Source: Dehalococcoidia bacterium (GTDB lineage: Bacteria > Chloroflexota > Dehalococcoidia > Bin125). Taken from it: DNA of 37,065 bases. Location of the stretch: positions 1-37,065 of the forward strand of contig JAJDZG010000041.1 of NCBI GenBank assembly GCA_022824765.1. Reading direction: 5' to 3'. Made by a program: the position numbers and the translations under genes. Of the stretch, positions 36,768-37,065 are shown piece after piece (positions within the stretch are counted from its first letter, which is position 1; each line of letters opens with the position of its first letter). The notes beneath the pieces are model-generated. The model saw only the letters and a list, made by a program, of their open reading frames with translations. It made no database searches and was not told where the DNA came from.

Positions 36768-37065
36768 CAGCGCACTCCATCTACCCCCCACCGTCATACC
36801 AGCACCCCCCGTCATTCCAGCACCCCCCGTCGTTCCAGCTTGTCTGGACTCCCGATCGGCCCCCCACCGCCATTCCAGCACCCTCCGTCATTCCAGCTCC
36901 TCCCCGTCATTCCAGCTTGTCTGGAATCCCGATCGGCCCAGTCCAATGACTGACAGCGCGCTCCATCTACCCCCCACCGTCATGCCAGCACCCACCGTCA
37001 TTCCAGCACCCACCGTCATTCCAGCTTGTCTGGAATCCCGATCGGCCCACTCCAATGACTGACGG
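36749..37065. repeat. REP-like/tandem repeat array, continuing beyond the window edge
   Basis: GGCCCA(C/G)TCCAATG at 36749, 36935 and 37044; hairpin core ATTCCAGCTTGTCTGGAAT at 36909 and 37018, degenerate copy at 36832; several CGTCATTCCAGCACCC half-units. Confidence 0.88.

Noticed and set aside
36379-37062. ORF with repeated PTVIPAP peptides
   Set aside because: Out-of-frame reading of the LmbE gene continuing through the REP-like DNA repeat; periodic peptide is a by-product of the DNA repeat.
36780-37065. CRISPR-like array
   Set aside because: Repeat spacing is irregular, 'spacers' are themselves repetitive, and no cas gene is present.

Overview
A 37 kb, high-GC, gene-dense bacterial chromosomal segment. 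Family content (Ycf45/SpoIIIAA-type R3H ATPase, PdxST, DnaD-like plus DnaI-like loader, MshA-like GT4) suggests Chloroflexota, but this is inference. I support about 37 CDSs (one partial). The minus-strand block at 1.5-5.5 kb holds Fpg/Nei glycosylase, prephenate dehydratase, two TrkA-type proteins, UspA and a metallophosphoesterase. The rest is almost all plus strand: CvpA, HNH nuclease, a CUT2-type ABC transporter with two paralogous binding proteins, pdxS-pdxT, R3H ATPase-tmk, thrB-lysC, dnaE, rplI-dnaB-DnaD-like-twin-AAA+ loader, a MoaD-MoaE fusion (minus), ComF, an unknown NTP-transferase-like protein, glyA, rpsF-ssb-rpsR, hom-coiled coil-thrC-folE, and GNAT-GT4-LmbE. I saw no rRNA, tRNA, CRISPR array, phage or transposase. 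The observations I rate highest are: (i) a loader protein with two tandem AAA+ modules whose first Walker A lysine is arginine, next to a DnaD-like gene and dnaB; (ii) divergent moaDE/comF genes whose start codons overlap in one CATG, each with a -10-like hexamer inside the other gene; (iii) a symmetric bidirectional -10 element and a recurrent TANNNT-(6-7 nt)-NTG leaderless signature; (iv) a hairpin enclosing the dnaB Shine-Dalgarno; (v) a bS18 with long Ala/Pro extensions on both ends; (vi) a REP-like repeat array whose unit contains the stop codon of the LmbE gene; (vii) an ABC ATPase with the switch histidine replaced by proline; (viii) a mycothiol-like GT4/deacetylase/GNAT trio. No single feature proves a completely new system. 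No searches could be run, so family calls rest on recognised motifs only.
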